A DNA stretch of 52,007 nt from the NCBI GenBank assembly GCA_016235185.1, contig JACRLT010000007.1, positions 1 through 52,007 on the forward strand, given 5' to 3'. Shown here piece after piece: positions 16,294-24,473 of the stretch; position 1 is the stretch's first letter; the number at the start of each line of letters is the position of its first letter. The notes below the pieces were generated by a model that saw nothing but the letters and a program-made list of their open reading frames with translations, searched no databases and was not told the DNA's origin. The DNA comes from Candidatus Omnitrophota bacterium (GTDB lineage Bacteria > Omnitrophota > Gorgyraeia > Velamenicoccales > Velamenicoccaceae). The position numbers were made by a program, and so were the translations under genes.

Positions 16294-17379
16294 TTAGCGC
16301 GTCAAATTCAAGTATTTTTTTAACTTTTTATCGTGGGAGATCTTAATAAGGCTCTTGACTATCGACGGGTCGAATTGCGTGCCGCTGTATTTTTTGATCT
16401 CTTCTAATGCCTCATCGACGCTTATCCTTTCCCTGTACGGCCTTCCGTAGATCATCGCATCGAAGGCGTCAGCGACCGACATGAGACGGGCGCAAACGGG
16501 GATCTTATTTTTTTTGAGTTTTGACGGGTAACCTGTGCCGTCATACTTTTCATGGTGGTGGAGGATGATCGGCACGACAGGTTTTAGTATCTGAAGGTGC
16601 TTGATGATCTCGGCGCTCTTTACAGGGTGGCGCTTGATGATATCGTACTCTTCCCCGGTAAGGCTGGATGACTTAGTGAGAATTTCTGTAGGTATATTGA
16701 CTTTGCCTGCATCGTGCAGCAAGCTGGCATATTTAAGGCTGTCGATATCTTTTTTGCTTAAATGCAGTTCTTCTCCCAATGCGCGCACGAGCCTCGAAAA
16801 ATATGGAGTGTGAGTATAGGCCGGCGGCATCTTGGAGTCTAACACTGTGACCAGGGACTTTATGGTCCCCATGATGATCTTTTCCTGTTCCGTATAAAGC
16901 TGAATGTTCTTTATGGCCATGACTACCTGGCCGCAGATCGTCATCAGGTTCTCAAGGTCCAGGTAATCGAACGCCCCCTCTTTCTTGAAGGTTTTTTTGT
17001 TACGGGTGACGATTATAAATCCTATTACGTCATCGCTTATCAGAGGCGCAGCAAGAAGGCAGTCTTTTTTGATAGCCGAGCTTTTTGTGAGGATGCGGTT
17101 CTCCAGCACATTTTTTATCTGGCATTTTTTCGTAGTCAAAGTGCGCTTGTTATTGGCGATGGATGAGCGGATCGCAATACGTTTTTTTGAATTGTCCAGG
17201 AGCGCCAAAGTGCAGCAATTGGCTTTAAAAATCTGCGACATAAGTTTCGTAAGCCTAAAGGAGAGGTCTGTCAGGTCATAGGTCGTGTTGATAAGCCTGT
17301 AGACTGAATGCAGGGCTGACAAAAGCGATTTATACTTTTTTGTAGGGGTTGAATAACTTTTCATATTCATCGAGCGCAT
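16294..17379 (-). CDS. GAF-HD-GYP cyclic-di-GMP phosphodiesterase
   Basis: The N-terminal GAF-like sensor domain (about 35-165) is followed by an HD-GYP domain. The latter has the catalytic HD pair H222/D223 in LLHDAGKVNIP and the GYP loop HHEKYDGTGYP (275-285). Both motifs are complete, so hydrolysis of c-di-GMP is expected. Together with the GGDEF and PilZ proteins it points to c-di-GMP control in this organism. Three in-frame ATG codons lie within 15 bases; the first has GATAGGT before it. The gene overlaps the dGTPase by 50 nt. Confidence 0.88.
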   Translation of the reverse strand: MRSMNMKSYSTPTKKYKSLLSALHSVYRLINTTYDLTDLSFRLTKLMSQIFKANCCTLALLDNSKKRIAIRSSIANNKRTLTTKKCQIKNVLENRILTKSSAIKKDCLLAAPLISDDVIGFIIVTRNKKTFKKEGAFDYLDLENLMTICGQVVMAIKNIQLYTEQEKIIMGTIKSLVTVLDSKMPPAYTHTPYFSRLVRALGEELHLSKKDIDSLKYASLLHDAGKVNIPTEILTKSSSLTGEEYDIIKRHPVKSAEIIKHLQILKPVVPIILHHHEKYDGTGYPSKLKKNKIPVCARLMSVADAFDAMIYGRPYRERISVDEALEEIKKYSGTQFDPSIVKSLIKISHDKKLKKYLNLTR

Positions 17380-18475
17380 ACCTATCTGTCATACTGGCTA
17401 TGTAATCACAGACAACTCTGAATTTGTCATATTTTTCGTTGATCTTTCCTTGCAGCTCCTCCGGCAGCATCGACGTATTGTCTATATAGGCGCAAAATAA
17501 CATGCGGATGAACCGCCTGGCCTTATCTGACATGCGGTTTACCCGGTAGTGCCTGTAGAGCCCTGTCTGCAGGAATTCCCGCAATGGTTTTCTTCTGACC
17601 TTAAGCCCTTCGCTGAAATCTATCAGGCGCTCCGGGAAGAGTTTGACTGCCGATGTGTCCAGGATGCCGTTATTTTTTAGTTTTTTTTGAGATTCGGTGA
17701 TGACATCATCGACAAGGACGGCGATAAGTTTGCGGATGATCTGGTATCTTCTTTTGGGGTTTCGGATATCCGGATGTTTATTTTCTATCTCTTCTCTCGC
17801 TTGTTGCCAAAAACCGATCTTCTCGAGGCTTGTTTCCTGTATTAGCCCTGAAGTCAATCCGTCATCTAAGTCATGATTATCATATGCTATTTCGTCGGCA
17901 ATGTCAACTATCTGGGCCTCTAAGGTCGGCATAAGCCCGGGTTCCAGGTCCTTCGGGATCTTGGCTTTGTCGTATTCGGTCCGGTGTTTTACTATGCCTT
18001 CCCTGGTTTCCCAGCTAAGGTTCAAGCCCGGAAAATCAGGATATCTTTCTTCGAGCTCGTCTACGATCTTGAGTGTATGGAGATTATGTTCAAACCCGCC
18101 GTGGCCTGCCATGAGCTCGTTTAATATCTCTTCGCCCGCATGGCCGAACGGCGTATGGCCCAGGTCATGCGCCAGTGACAGCGCTTCTGCCAATTCTTCG
18201 TTGAGCCGCAAAGTTTTTGCAATGGTACGGGCTATCTGGGAGACTTCCAAAGAGTGCGTCAGGCGCGTACGGTAATAATCGCCTTCGTGGTTGACGAAGA
18301 CCTGGGTCTTGTATTCCAGGCGGCGGAAAGCGGCGCTATGGATGATGCGGTCTCTGTCCCTCTGGTATGGGCTGCGGTAAGGGTGTTCCTCTTCGCGATG
18401 TTTGCGGCCGCGCGAATCTTTTGACTTCATGGCATAAGGCGCCAGTATATTATCTTCGAGTTCGTTATAGGTCAT
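17330..18475 (-). CDS. dGTPase-like deoxynucleoside triphosphate triphosphohydrolase
   Basis: An HD-superfamily enzyme that splits dNTPs into deoxynucleoside and triphosphate. Signatures are SAAFRRLEYKTQVF, TRLTHSLEVSQIARTIA and the metal pair in LAHDLGHTPFGHAGE. The C-terminal region carries DDGLTSGLI and late MTDRYALDEYEKLF. The length of 381 fits the Dgt-like type 2 group. The ATG overlaps the HIT gene by 11 nt. Confidence 0.92.
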   Translation of the reverse strand: MTYNELEDNILAPYAMKSKDSRGRKHREEEHPYRSPYQRDRDRIIHSAAFRRLEYKTQVFVNHEGDYYRTRLTHSLEVSQIARTIAKTLRLNEELAEALSLAHDLGHTPFGHAGEEILNELMAGHGGFEHNLHTLKIVDELEERYPDFPGLNLSWETREGIVKHRTEYDKAKIPKDLEPGLMPTLEAQIVDIADEIAYDNHDLDDGLTSGLIQETSLEKIGFWQQAREEIENKHPDIRNPKRRYQIIRKLIAVLVDDVITESQKKLKNNGILDTSAVKLFPERLIDFSEGLKVRRKPLREFLQTGLYRHYRVNRMSDKARRFIRMLFCAYIDNTSMLPEELQGKINEKYDKFRVVCDYIASMTDRYALDEYEKLFNPYKKV

Positions 18476-18956
18476 TGTATGTATTTTTCAGGGCCCTGTA
18501 AAGTTCCTGGAGGGTCTGGGAAATGATCTTTGTATTAAAAAGTGTAGGCATGAAATTCGTGTCGCCTTTCCAGCGCGGCACTATATGGATGTGCAGGTGG
18601 TGCTCTATGCCTGCGCCGCCGACAGCGCCGATATTTATGCCGATGTTGTAGCCTTCCGGTTTAAGCGTCAGGTCCAGAAGGCGTTTGGCTTTTTTTAAGC
18701 AGTTCATGAGGTCGGCTGTCTCTGCATCGCCGAGCTGTTCCAGCGACCTAAGGTGCCTGGCGGGTGCGACCATGATATGGCCGTTGTTGTATGGGTATAG
18801 GTTCAGAATGGCGAACGAACTTTTGGAGCGGAAGACGAGAAGGTTCTTTTTGTCCTTTTTTGAATTAGATACCCTGCAGAAAAGGCATCCCTTGTCTTTT
18901 TTTAATTTTTTGATGTAAGCGATCCTCCAGGGGGCCCAGAGCTTATCAGGACTCAT
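18465..18956 (-). CDS. HIT-family nucleotide hydrolase/transferase
   Basis: A HIT protein with the triad HLHIH (H120/H122/H124) in EHHLHIHIVPRW and a CLFC zinc-binding pair (C24/C27) typical of the Ap4A phosphorylase-like subgroup. It is predicted to act on dinucleoside polyphosphates or nucleoside phosphoramidates. It overlaps its neighbours on both sides (ATGA with the phosphodiesterase, 11 nt with dGTPase), as in many bacterial genomes. Confidence 0.9.
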   Translation of the reverse strand: MSPDKLWAPWRIAYIKKLKKDKGCLFCRVSNSKKDKKNLLVFRSKSSFAILNLYPYNNGHIMVAPARHLRSLEQLGDAETADLMNCLKKAKRLLDLTLKPEGYNIGINIGAVGGAGIEHHLHIHIVPRWKGDTNFMPTLFNTKIISQTLQELYRALKNTYNDL

Positions 18957-19435
18957 AATTTTACTATTTTTACTTCTATTTTCCCATCGAGCTCTATAAT
19001 GCCGTATGCATTGACAGATGTAAATATCTTGTCAGTTGGGCTGCCAGGATTGAAAAAGATGGTTTTGCCTATTTTTTCGCATAAAGGCTCGTGTGTATGC
19101 CCAAAAATTACCAGGTCATAGGTATTGTCGAATGTTTTTTTCACCAGATCAAATACGCCTTCTGCTCGGCCGAATCCGTGCATGACGCCTATCTTATACT
19201 TGGCAAGCAAGAAAGTTTCCTTCTCTTTAAGGTATTCCCTCAATTGGGCCGAATCGAGATTGCCAAGGACGGCTTTTAAGGGCTTGATCGCTTTGAGCTC
19301 ATTATAATATTCGACAGAAGTAAAGTCCCCGGCATGGATGATAATATCGGTTTTTTTAAGGTCTTTTAATACAGCGGCCGGCAATTCATCGTAGCGGTCG
19401 TGGATATGGGTGTCTGCAATGACGCCTAATCGCAT
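18953..19435 (-). CDS. YfcE/MJ0936-family metallophosphoesterase
   Basis: A calcineurin-like phosphodiesterase of 160 residues. The two-metal motifs are complete: DTHIHD (D8, H10), HAGDF, GNLD, HGFG and FGHTHEP. Members hydrolyse bis-pNPP-type diesters or phosphoproteins; the physiological substrate is unknown. It follows the AAA ATPase by one base. Confidence 0.88.
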   Translation of the reverse strand: MRLGVIADTHIHDRYDELPAAVLKDLKKTDIIIHAGDFTSVEYYNELKAIKPLKAVLGNLDSAQLREYLKEKETFLLAKYKIGVMHGFGRAEGVFDLVKKTFDNTYDLVIFGHTHEPLCEKIGKTIFFNPGSPTDKIFTSVNAYGIIELDGKIEVKIVKL

Positions 19436-19436
19436 A

Positions 19437-21062
19437 CTATCTTATGATCCTAGGTTTACCGTAGAGGTCCATCAGGCTGTTAATATTGGCAATGTCCCAT
19501 GTCAGTATCTGGGATTCTTTGGCCAGCAGCCTGGCGTTGCGTTCGATGTCTCCAAGACAGATGATGAGCTTGTTGATGGTCTTGTGTTTAAATTTTTTTG
19601 TTGTCTGGATGAATTCGTTGACATCGTGTTCACCTATACCGTCTTCCTTGATGGCCGCCAGCCACAGGCTGTCCTGCGCTTTTGCGAAAATCCCGATCTT
19701 TAGGTCCGTGTTCTCGAATCCGATGATCTTCAATTCTTTAAATGTAGAGAGTTGCAGTCTTTTTTTGTCTATCTGCAGCGTATCATGCTCAAAAAGGTTG
19801 AAAAGCTCGACCATCCTGTTAGCGACATCTATTTTTGAGACTTTGATAAATTCATCGATCTCGGCCTCGATATTAGACCTGAAGTTTAACGCCTGTTCCG
19901 TATAATCCGGGTCAAGCGCGTTAAGTTTTTCAACAAGGACGAATTTTAACCAGAAGGACATCAGTCTGTCGTTCGTCTGGTAAAAAGACCCATTTTTGGA
20001 AGTTATTCCCAGTTCGGTGAGTTTTTTTAGTTTTTGGTTGAGTTCTGCCCTTTGTCTTCTGAAGTGTGCTGCAAGGTCTTTGAGCCTGTTTTTTCCCGAG
20101 GCGATCGCGCCAAGGATATAAATGTATTCATTTTTGTTGCGGTTTGTTGTCAACTGCGAAAGAGAATTCGTGAATTTTTGATTTAAAGCTCCCCATTCGT
20201 TAAAAAGAAGATGTTCCAATGATTGGGCCAGGATATCTTTGTCCACAAAAGTTCTTTGCAGGCAACGGCAGCTTGAAATAATTTCATCGCAAATGGTCTT
20301 TAAATAGAACGGATGGCCTCCGGTGAAGTTCACCAGAAAATCCGTGATCTCTTTAGACACTTGTATTTCTTTTAACCTGTACTGGATGAATTCCGAGCAT
20401 TGGGCAGGATTGAACATTTCCAATTCTATCAACTCGAAATTCCCAAATAGCAGGGAAAGTTCGTTAGCAAGGATCTCTTTGGCCTCGTGTTTAACCGAAC
20501 TGGAAAAGATAAAAAGGGTGTTCTTTTGCAGCATGATCTTTTTGCCTAGTTCCTGCCAGATGTTCTTGGGGCCGAATGCCTTAAGATGGTGAAATTCATC
20601 GAAAATAATGACGCAGTGTTTTTGGGTCTCTGCAGTAAAGCTTTCGATTATGCCGAATAATTCTTTAAAAAGGGCTTCAGGTTTTTCCTTATCGATGCGG
20701 TTTAAGAAAAGCTCGATAAGGGGCGAGGTTTTGGGGAGGGCAACTTTAGCCCTTTTGACAAGCAACTCCAGGTTCTCTCGCGCGGATAAGAGCTGGGATC
20801 TTTTTAAGAAATTATAAAGCAGGCTGTTTAGGCATCTTTTCAGGAATAGAGAAAACTCGAACGGCTCGATATCAACATATACAGGGATAATTGTTTCGTC
20901 GTTCAAGTCGTTTAAGAGAAACTTCAAAAGTGTGGTCTTGCCGGTTAGCTCCTCTCCTAAAACGGCTATGTTCTGGCGGTATCCGTCCTTGAAATCATAG
21001 ATGCGTTTTTTCAAGGATTCCAAAATTTCCTTGCGTAAATTACAAAGGAGCGCTTGGACCAT
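19437..21062 (-). CDS. Archaeal-type AAA ATPase, orphan in a cell-envelope run
   Basis: 541 residues. Walker A is GEELTGKTT (about 36-44) and Walker B is VIIFDEF (about 151-157), followed by a sensor-like SSS. The middle region is a winged-helix-like domain with YILGAIASGKNRLKDLAAHF at about 307-326, and the C-terminal part holds a nuclease-fold-like block. This is the pattern of the STAND-like ATPase_2/DUF234 group, known mainly in archaea and used in DNA- or stress-related roles. The start is one base after the M23 stop. Its target is not visible. Confidence 0.7.
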   Translation of the reverse strand: MVQALLCNLRKEILESLKKRIYDFKDGYRQNIAVLGEELTGKTTLLKFLLNDLNDETIIPVYVDIEPFEFSLFLKRCLNSLLYNFLKRSQLLSARENLELLVKRAKVALPKTSPLIELFLNRIDKEKPEALFKELFGIIESFTAETQKHCVIIFDEFHHLKAFGPKNIWQELGKKIMLQKNTLFIFSSSVKHEAKEILANELSLLFGNFELIELEMFNPAQCSEFIQYRLKEIQVSKEITDFLVNFTGGHPFYLKTICDEIISSCRCLQRTFVDKDILAQSLEHLLFNEWGALNQKFTNSLSQLTTNRNKNEYIYILGAIASGKNRLKDLAAHFRRQRAELNQKLKKLTELGITSKNGSFYQTNDRLMSFWLKFVLVEKLNALDPDYTEQALNFRSNIEAEIDEFIKVSKIDVANRMVELFNLFEHDTLQIDKKRLQLSTFKELKIIGFENTDLKIGIFAKAQDSLWLAAIKEDGIGEHDVNEFIQTTKKFKHKTINKLIICLGDIERNARLLAKESQILTWDIANINSLMDLYGKPRIIR

Positions 21063-21063
21063 A

Positions 21064-21744
21064 TCAGTTCAGGTAATAAAGCGGGTTCTGTGGTTTATTT
21101 TTTCTTCTTATTTCAAAATGTATGGATCCTGTATCGAGCCTTGGGGAATGTCCGGTTTTGGCTATTACCATGCCCTGTTTTACGTCGTCCCCGGTTTTGA
21201 CATTGACAGAAGAGTTTCCGCAATAAACAGTTGAAATCTCGTCTGAATGGCTGATGATAAGTGTTTCTCCGTAGCCCGCAAGGTGCCCTACAAAGGCCAC
21301 CCTTCCGTCTTGGCAGGCTAAAACATCTTGAGCGGTGTCAGTGGCTATGTCAATGCCTTTGTTCGAGACCCCGCTGGACTTTTGCCTGAATTGGCCTATG
21401 ATCCTGCCTTTTGCCGGCCATATAAAATCTGACGGCCCTCTGGATGCAAAATTAGTCTGCGGTGATACGGTATCTGCGTTTGATCGAGGGATGACGATGG
21501 TTTGGCCAACGGAGATGTTGGATGATTCAGGGATGCGGTTGGCGCGTACCACGTCTTCTAAGTCTGCGTTATAAGTTTTGCAGATACGCCAGAGTGTTTC
21601 GCCTTTTTGTACTACGTGAGCATAGCCCTTTGTGGGAATAGACGCAGCCGCGGGGATAGATGCAGTAGTTGAGGATGGTTGTTCGACAGTGGCGCACGCA
21701 GAAAGAGATAGTATTGAAAACAATACGAGCAGTTTGGAAAACAT
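21064..21744 (-). CDS. NlpD-like LysM/M23 lipoprotein, degenerate active site
   Basis: A lipoprotein: signal peptide with lipobox LSAC (C17), one LysM (about 43-87, VVQKGETLWRICKTY), then a LytM/M23 domain (about 106-226). The zinc ligands are degenerate: NKGID replaces HxGxD and SIHFE replaces HLHFE. That is the known feature of NlpD/EnvC-type proteins, which do not cut peptidoglycan but activate amidases at the septum. No amidase is nearby. The AAA ATPase follows directly. Confidence 0.85.
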   Translation of the reverse strand: MFSKLLVLFSILSLSACATVEQPSSTTASIPAAASIPTKGYAHVVQKGETLWRICKTYNADLEDVVRANRIPESSNISVGQTIVIPRSNADTVSPQTNFASRGPSDFIWPAKGRIIGQFRQKSSGVSNKGIDIATDTAQDVLACQDGRVAFVGHLAGYGETLIISHSDEISTVYCGNSSVNVKTGDDVKQGMVIAKTGHSPRLDTGSIHFEIRRKNKPQNPLYYLN

Positions 21745-21792
21745 TATATGAGGCCGATCATGAAACTTTTGTTAAATCGATATTGTCTACAG

Positions 21793-21863
21793 AGCGGGTG
21801 AACGGAATCGAACCGTCGTGTGCAGCTTGGGAAGCTACCATTCTACCATTGAATTACACCCGC
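21793..21863 (-). tRNA. tRNA-Gly (CCC)
   Basis: A 71-base cloverleaf: acceptor arms GCGGGTG/CACCCGC pair over 7 bp, the anticodon stem GTAGC/GCTGC holds the loop TTCCCAA (anticodon CCC), and the T arm is GACGG/CCGTT with one G-U. The discriminator is T and CCA is not encoded. It is followed by the LysM/M23 gene and preceded by the transcribed repeat cluster. Confidence 0.92.
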
Positions 21864-21884
21864 AGTAAGCCAAGCTTCTACACT

Positions 21885-21931
21885 GCCCGCCACTAAAGAT
21901 CGGCGGGTCCGCCAAAGATTTAATGGCGGAA
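21885..21931. repeat. Two adjacent 25-nt GCC/TGGC hairpin units
   Basis: Units at 21885-21908 and 21907-21931 share a two-base overlap. Each is a 7-bp inverted repeat (CCCGCC/GGCGGG and TCCGCCA/TGGCGGA) around an AAA/TTT-rich loop. They are the same family as the single units in composite elements A and B. They sit 22 bases before the 5' end of tRNA-Gly and would be in its primary transcript. Confidence 0.7.
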
Positions 21932-21970
21932 ACTACGCTCGCATAAAATCAACCCTAAACTCTAACCAAA

Positions 21971-21996
21971 TCCCGACACCCTTTTCGGGTGCGGGA
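21971..21996. repeat. Isolated GC-rich hairpin in the tRNA-Gly leader
   Basis: Arms TCCCG(A)CACCC and GGGTG CGGGA with one bulged base pair over a TTTTC loop. No T-run of useful length follows on the minus strand, so it is not a clear terminator. Confidence 0.55.
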
Positions 21997-22009
21997 TAAA
22001 TTCGGACAT

Positions 22010-22092
22010 GTAATTTACGGACGCCTGCCACTAAATCTTTGTCAGGCTGTCCGCCAACGCTTTAGTGGAGGACGCTTTGCTCCGTAAATTAC
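22010..22092. repeat. 12-bp palindromic shell holding two 25-nt hairpin units
   Basis: The outer arms GTAATTTACGGA (22010-22021) and TCCGTAAATTAC (22081-22092) are perfect complements. Inside are two 25-nt units (22023-22047, 22049-22073), each with its own inverted repeat (GCCTG/CAGGC; GTCC...GGAC). This repeats the insert-in-shell plan of elements A and B. Confidence 0.75.
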
Positions 22093-22113
22093 GTCCTCAT
22101 TTAACGAGTGCAT

Positions 22114-22142
22114 ATTTTACCACTTGGGGTGTTCTTAGTCAA
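22114..22142 (-). promoter_or_regulatory. Promoter of tRNA-Gly, overlapping the thiC stop codon
   Basis: -35 box TTGACT (22137-22142) and -10 box TAAAAT (22114-22119) with a 17-base spacer. The TGA of thiC is part of the -35 box. It predicts a leader of about 240 bases before the tRNA, which contains all the hairpins described here. Confidence 0.65.
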
Positions 22143-23422
22143 TGCTTTCCAAAGAAATCATCGATCAGTTTGATGGAACAGAACTCACCGCACATTGTGC
22201 AGACATCTTTGATCTTTGGGTTTGATGAGGCGCGGTAAGCTTTGGCCTTTTGCGGGTCCATGGATAGCTTGATCTGTTTTTTCCAGTCCCTCTTCTTTCT
22301 TGCTATTGAGAGCCTGCGGTCCCAGTCAAGCGCGCCTTTTAAGCCTTTGGCTATGTCTGCTGCGTGGGCTGCAATTTTAGAAGCTATAAGGCCCTCTCTT
22401 GTATCTTCGACGGAAGGGTGGCGTATGTGTTCCGAAGGCGTAAGATAGCAGAGAAAATCAGCCCCGTACCAGGCAGCCAAAGCGCCGCCTATGGCCCCTG
22501 TGATGTGGTCGTAGCCAAGGCCCACATCTGTTACCAAGGGCCCCAGCACATAAAAAGGCGCGCCATGACAGATCGATTTTTCGAGCTCGATATTTTTTTT
22601 GATATGGTGCAACGGCACATGTCCCGGGCCTTCGATAATTACTTGGACGCCGGCGCGCCTAGCGCGTTGTGTGAGCTTGCCCAATTCGATCAGTTCTGCG
22701 ACCTGGACTTCGTCCGTTGCATCCAGAATGGAGCCGGGCCTCATGCCATCGCCAAGGCTCAAGGTAATGTTATATTTTTTTGAAAGTTTCAACACCTCGT
22801 CAAAGTATTCATAAAGCGGATTCTCTTTTTTATTTTTTTTCATCCAGTTGATAAGAAGGGCCCCTCCGCGGCTGACAACATCAAGGATCCTTCGGTTTTT
22901 TGTGAAGACATTTAAGCTGCGCTGGTTTATGCCGCAGTGCACCGTAAAAAAATCCACTCCGGATACGGCCTGTTCTTCCAGAACGTCGAAGATCTCTTTT
23001 TTTTCCATTGCCAAGAATGAGCCGCCTCGTTTTTGAGCGCGCATGGCAGCTTCATAAATAGGCACCGTTCCTACGGGCACGGGTGAATTGCGTATTATGG
23101 CCTCTCTGATCTTTTTAAGGTTGCCGCCAAGGCTTAGATCCATGACAGCATCAGTTCCCAGCTTGGCGCTTACCTCAAGTTTTTTGAGTTCGTCGCTAAG
23201 GTCAGGCCTATCCGTAGATGTCCCGAGATTTACGTTTATCTTAGTGCTTAAACCTTTGCCTATCGCGCAGGGTTTTTTGAGGGTTTTTTTATTGTTGAGG
23301 GTGATTACGCACGTGCCCTGGCTTATACCCTGTTTGAGTACGGCTATCGGCACGCCTTCTTTCTTGGCCACTGTTGCCAAGGATGATAGAAAACCCTTGT
23401 CTTGGAGCAATTCTTTATACAT
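22139..23422 (-). CDS. thiC: Phosphomethylpyrimidine synthase ThiC
   Basis: A radical SAM enzyme that rearranges aminoimidazole ribotide to HMP-P. The unusual C-terminal 4Fe-4S motif CTMCGEFC is intact near residues 407-414, and the core EGPGHVPLHHIKKN, LGPLVTDVGLGYDHI and PSEHIRHPSVED blocks are all present. The length of 427 is the normal short form. It overlaps thiE by 8 nt. No TPP riboswitch is seen before the run, so thiamine control here is not apparent. Confidence 0.96.
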   Translation of the reverse strand: MYKELLQDKGFLSSLATVAKKEGVPIAVLKQGISQGTCVITLNNKKTLKKPCAIGKGLSTKINVNLGTSTDRPDLSDELKKLEVSAKLGTDAVMDLSLGGNLKKIREAIIRNSPVPVGTVPIYEAAMRAQKRGGSFLAMEKKEIFDVLEEQAVSGVDFFTVHCGINQRSLNVFTKNRRILDVVSRGGALLINWMKKNKKENPLYEYFDEVLKLSKKYNITLSLGDGMRPGSILDATDEVQVAELIELGKLTQRARRAGVQVIIEGPGHVPLHHIKKNIELEKSICHGAPFYVLGPLVTDVGLGYDHITGAIGGALAAWYGADFLCYLTPSEHIRHPSVEDTREGLIASKIAAHAADIAKGLKGALDWDRRLSIARKKRDWKKQIKLSMDPQKAKAYRASSNPKIKDVCTMCGEFCSIKLIDDFFGKH

Positions 23423-24056
23423 GTTTTATTTTTTCCTTTAATCTTTTAGTGGTTTCTTTGGGGTTGCGGGCTAAGCAGATCTCGCGAATAACGGCTATCC
23501 TCAATGGTTTGCACCCGTTAAAAGCGCTTAATTTTTTTTCTGTAATTCCGCCTATGGCAAAAATCGGTTTTTTGGATATACGGAGCGCTTTTCTAAGGGC
23601 CTTGACGCCCGTGGCGTGTGCCCATGGTTTGGTAAGTGTTTTAAAAACAGGGCCAAACCCCAAGTAATCGCACTTTTCTTTCTGCGCGGCTATAACATTT
23701 TTTATGCTGTGGCATGAAATGCCTATGATCTTTTGGCGCCCAAGCATCTTTCTTGCGTAGCGGACAGGAAGATCATCTTGGCCTACATGCAGGCCGTCTG
23801 CATCTATGGCTAACGCGACGTCAAGCCTGTCATTGATTATAAGAGGTATGCCTGCCTTGCGGCAGACCTCAAGCAATTTGGCGCCCAGCCGTATAGTGTC
23901 TTTGGTAGACGATGATTTGTCCCGCAGTTGCACGATGTCAATGCCGCCCGCTATAGCTTGAATTAATATCTTTTTTAGATCATTGCCTGCGCAGGCGTCC
24001 TTATCGAGTATCAAGTAAAGACGGGAAGCGCTGGATAACTTTTTTTTCAAAGTCAT
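23415..24056 (-). CDS. thiE: Thiamine-phosphate synthase ThiE
   Basis: Joins HMP-PP and thiazole phosphate. The TIM-barrel motifs VQLRDKSSSTKD, INDRLDVALAIDADGLHVGQDDLP, IGISCHS and GFGPVFKTLTKPWA are typical. The ATG chosen has no Shine-Dalgarno and lies within the end of thiD2, 56 bases upstream of its stop. The frame difference occurs at a run of eight A (24041-24048), where the two would join in one frame with one base fewer. It may therefore be the C-terminal half of a single ThiD2-ThiE protein. Confidence 0.93.
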   Translation of the reverse strand: MTLKKKLSSASRLYLILDKDACAGNDLKKILIQAIAGGIDIVQLRDKSSSTKDTIRLGAKLLEVCRKAGIPLIINDRLDVALAIDADGLHVGQDDLPVRYARKMLGRQKIIGISCHSIKNVIAAQKEKCDYLGFGPVFKTLTKPWAHATGVKALRKALRISKKPIFAIGGITEKKLSAFNGCKPLRIAVIREICLARNPKETTKRLKEKIKHV

Positions 24057-24471
24057 AAAAATCAAAACGAAGCTTTTGTATTTTTTTGCTTGCAGTTACG
24101 TCAAATAACTTCATGAATTCTTCCAGGACCCTTAAGGATTCTTTGACCCGCTGGGCATTGGCCAAAAAAATCCCCCTGTAAGTTTTCCTCTTGGGGCCTA
24201 AATAAAATTCCTTTCCGATATCTCCGCATGCATCACGGTGCTGGATGAGCTTAAGCGGGTCGCATTTGGCATTTTTTATGATGGCTGTGAGTCGGTGGCG
24301 CATATGGCTAAGCGATCTGGTGATCGCGGCATTTTTAAGGTGAAAACGGCAGATGTCTTCACAGACCCGCAACCCCTCTTTTGTGCGGTTGAGATTGGCA
24401 TCGATGATCTGGAAAGAGTCACAAAAGCGGCCTTCATCTCCTTTTAAAGATTTTCTTCTCAAGAACGGCAT
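24001..24471 (-). CDS. thiD2: ThiD2 domain (alternative HMP-P kinase), separate or split from ThiE
   Basis: A 156-residue protein matching the PF17792 domain usually fused to the N-terminus of ThiE: IIDANLNRTKEGLRVCEDICRF, SHMRHRLTAII, RDACGDIGKEF, RGIFLANAQRVKESLRVLEEF. The family has been linked with HMP-P kinase activity in organisms lacking ThiD; no ThiD is in the window. Its last residues after FDFYDFEKK are read in a frame different from that of thiE and have no family resemblance, which points to a frame slip at the A8 run. The start has no clear ribosome-binding site. Confidence 0.82.
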   Translation of the reverse strand: MPFLRRKSLKGDEGRFCDSFQIIDANLNRTKEGLRVCEDICRFHLKNAAITRSLSHMRHRLTAIIKNAKCDPLKLIQHRDACGDIGKEFYLGPKRKTYRGIFLANAQRVKESLRVLEEFMKLFDVTASKKIQKLRFDFYDFEKKVIQRFPSLLDTR

Positions 24472-24473
24472 AT

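Noticed and set aside
21865-22100. CRISPR array
   Set aside because: Units are palindromic, of unequal spacing, and there are no regular spacers or cas genes.
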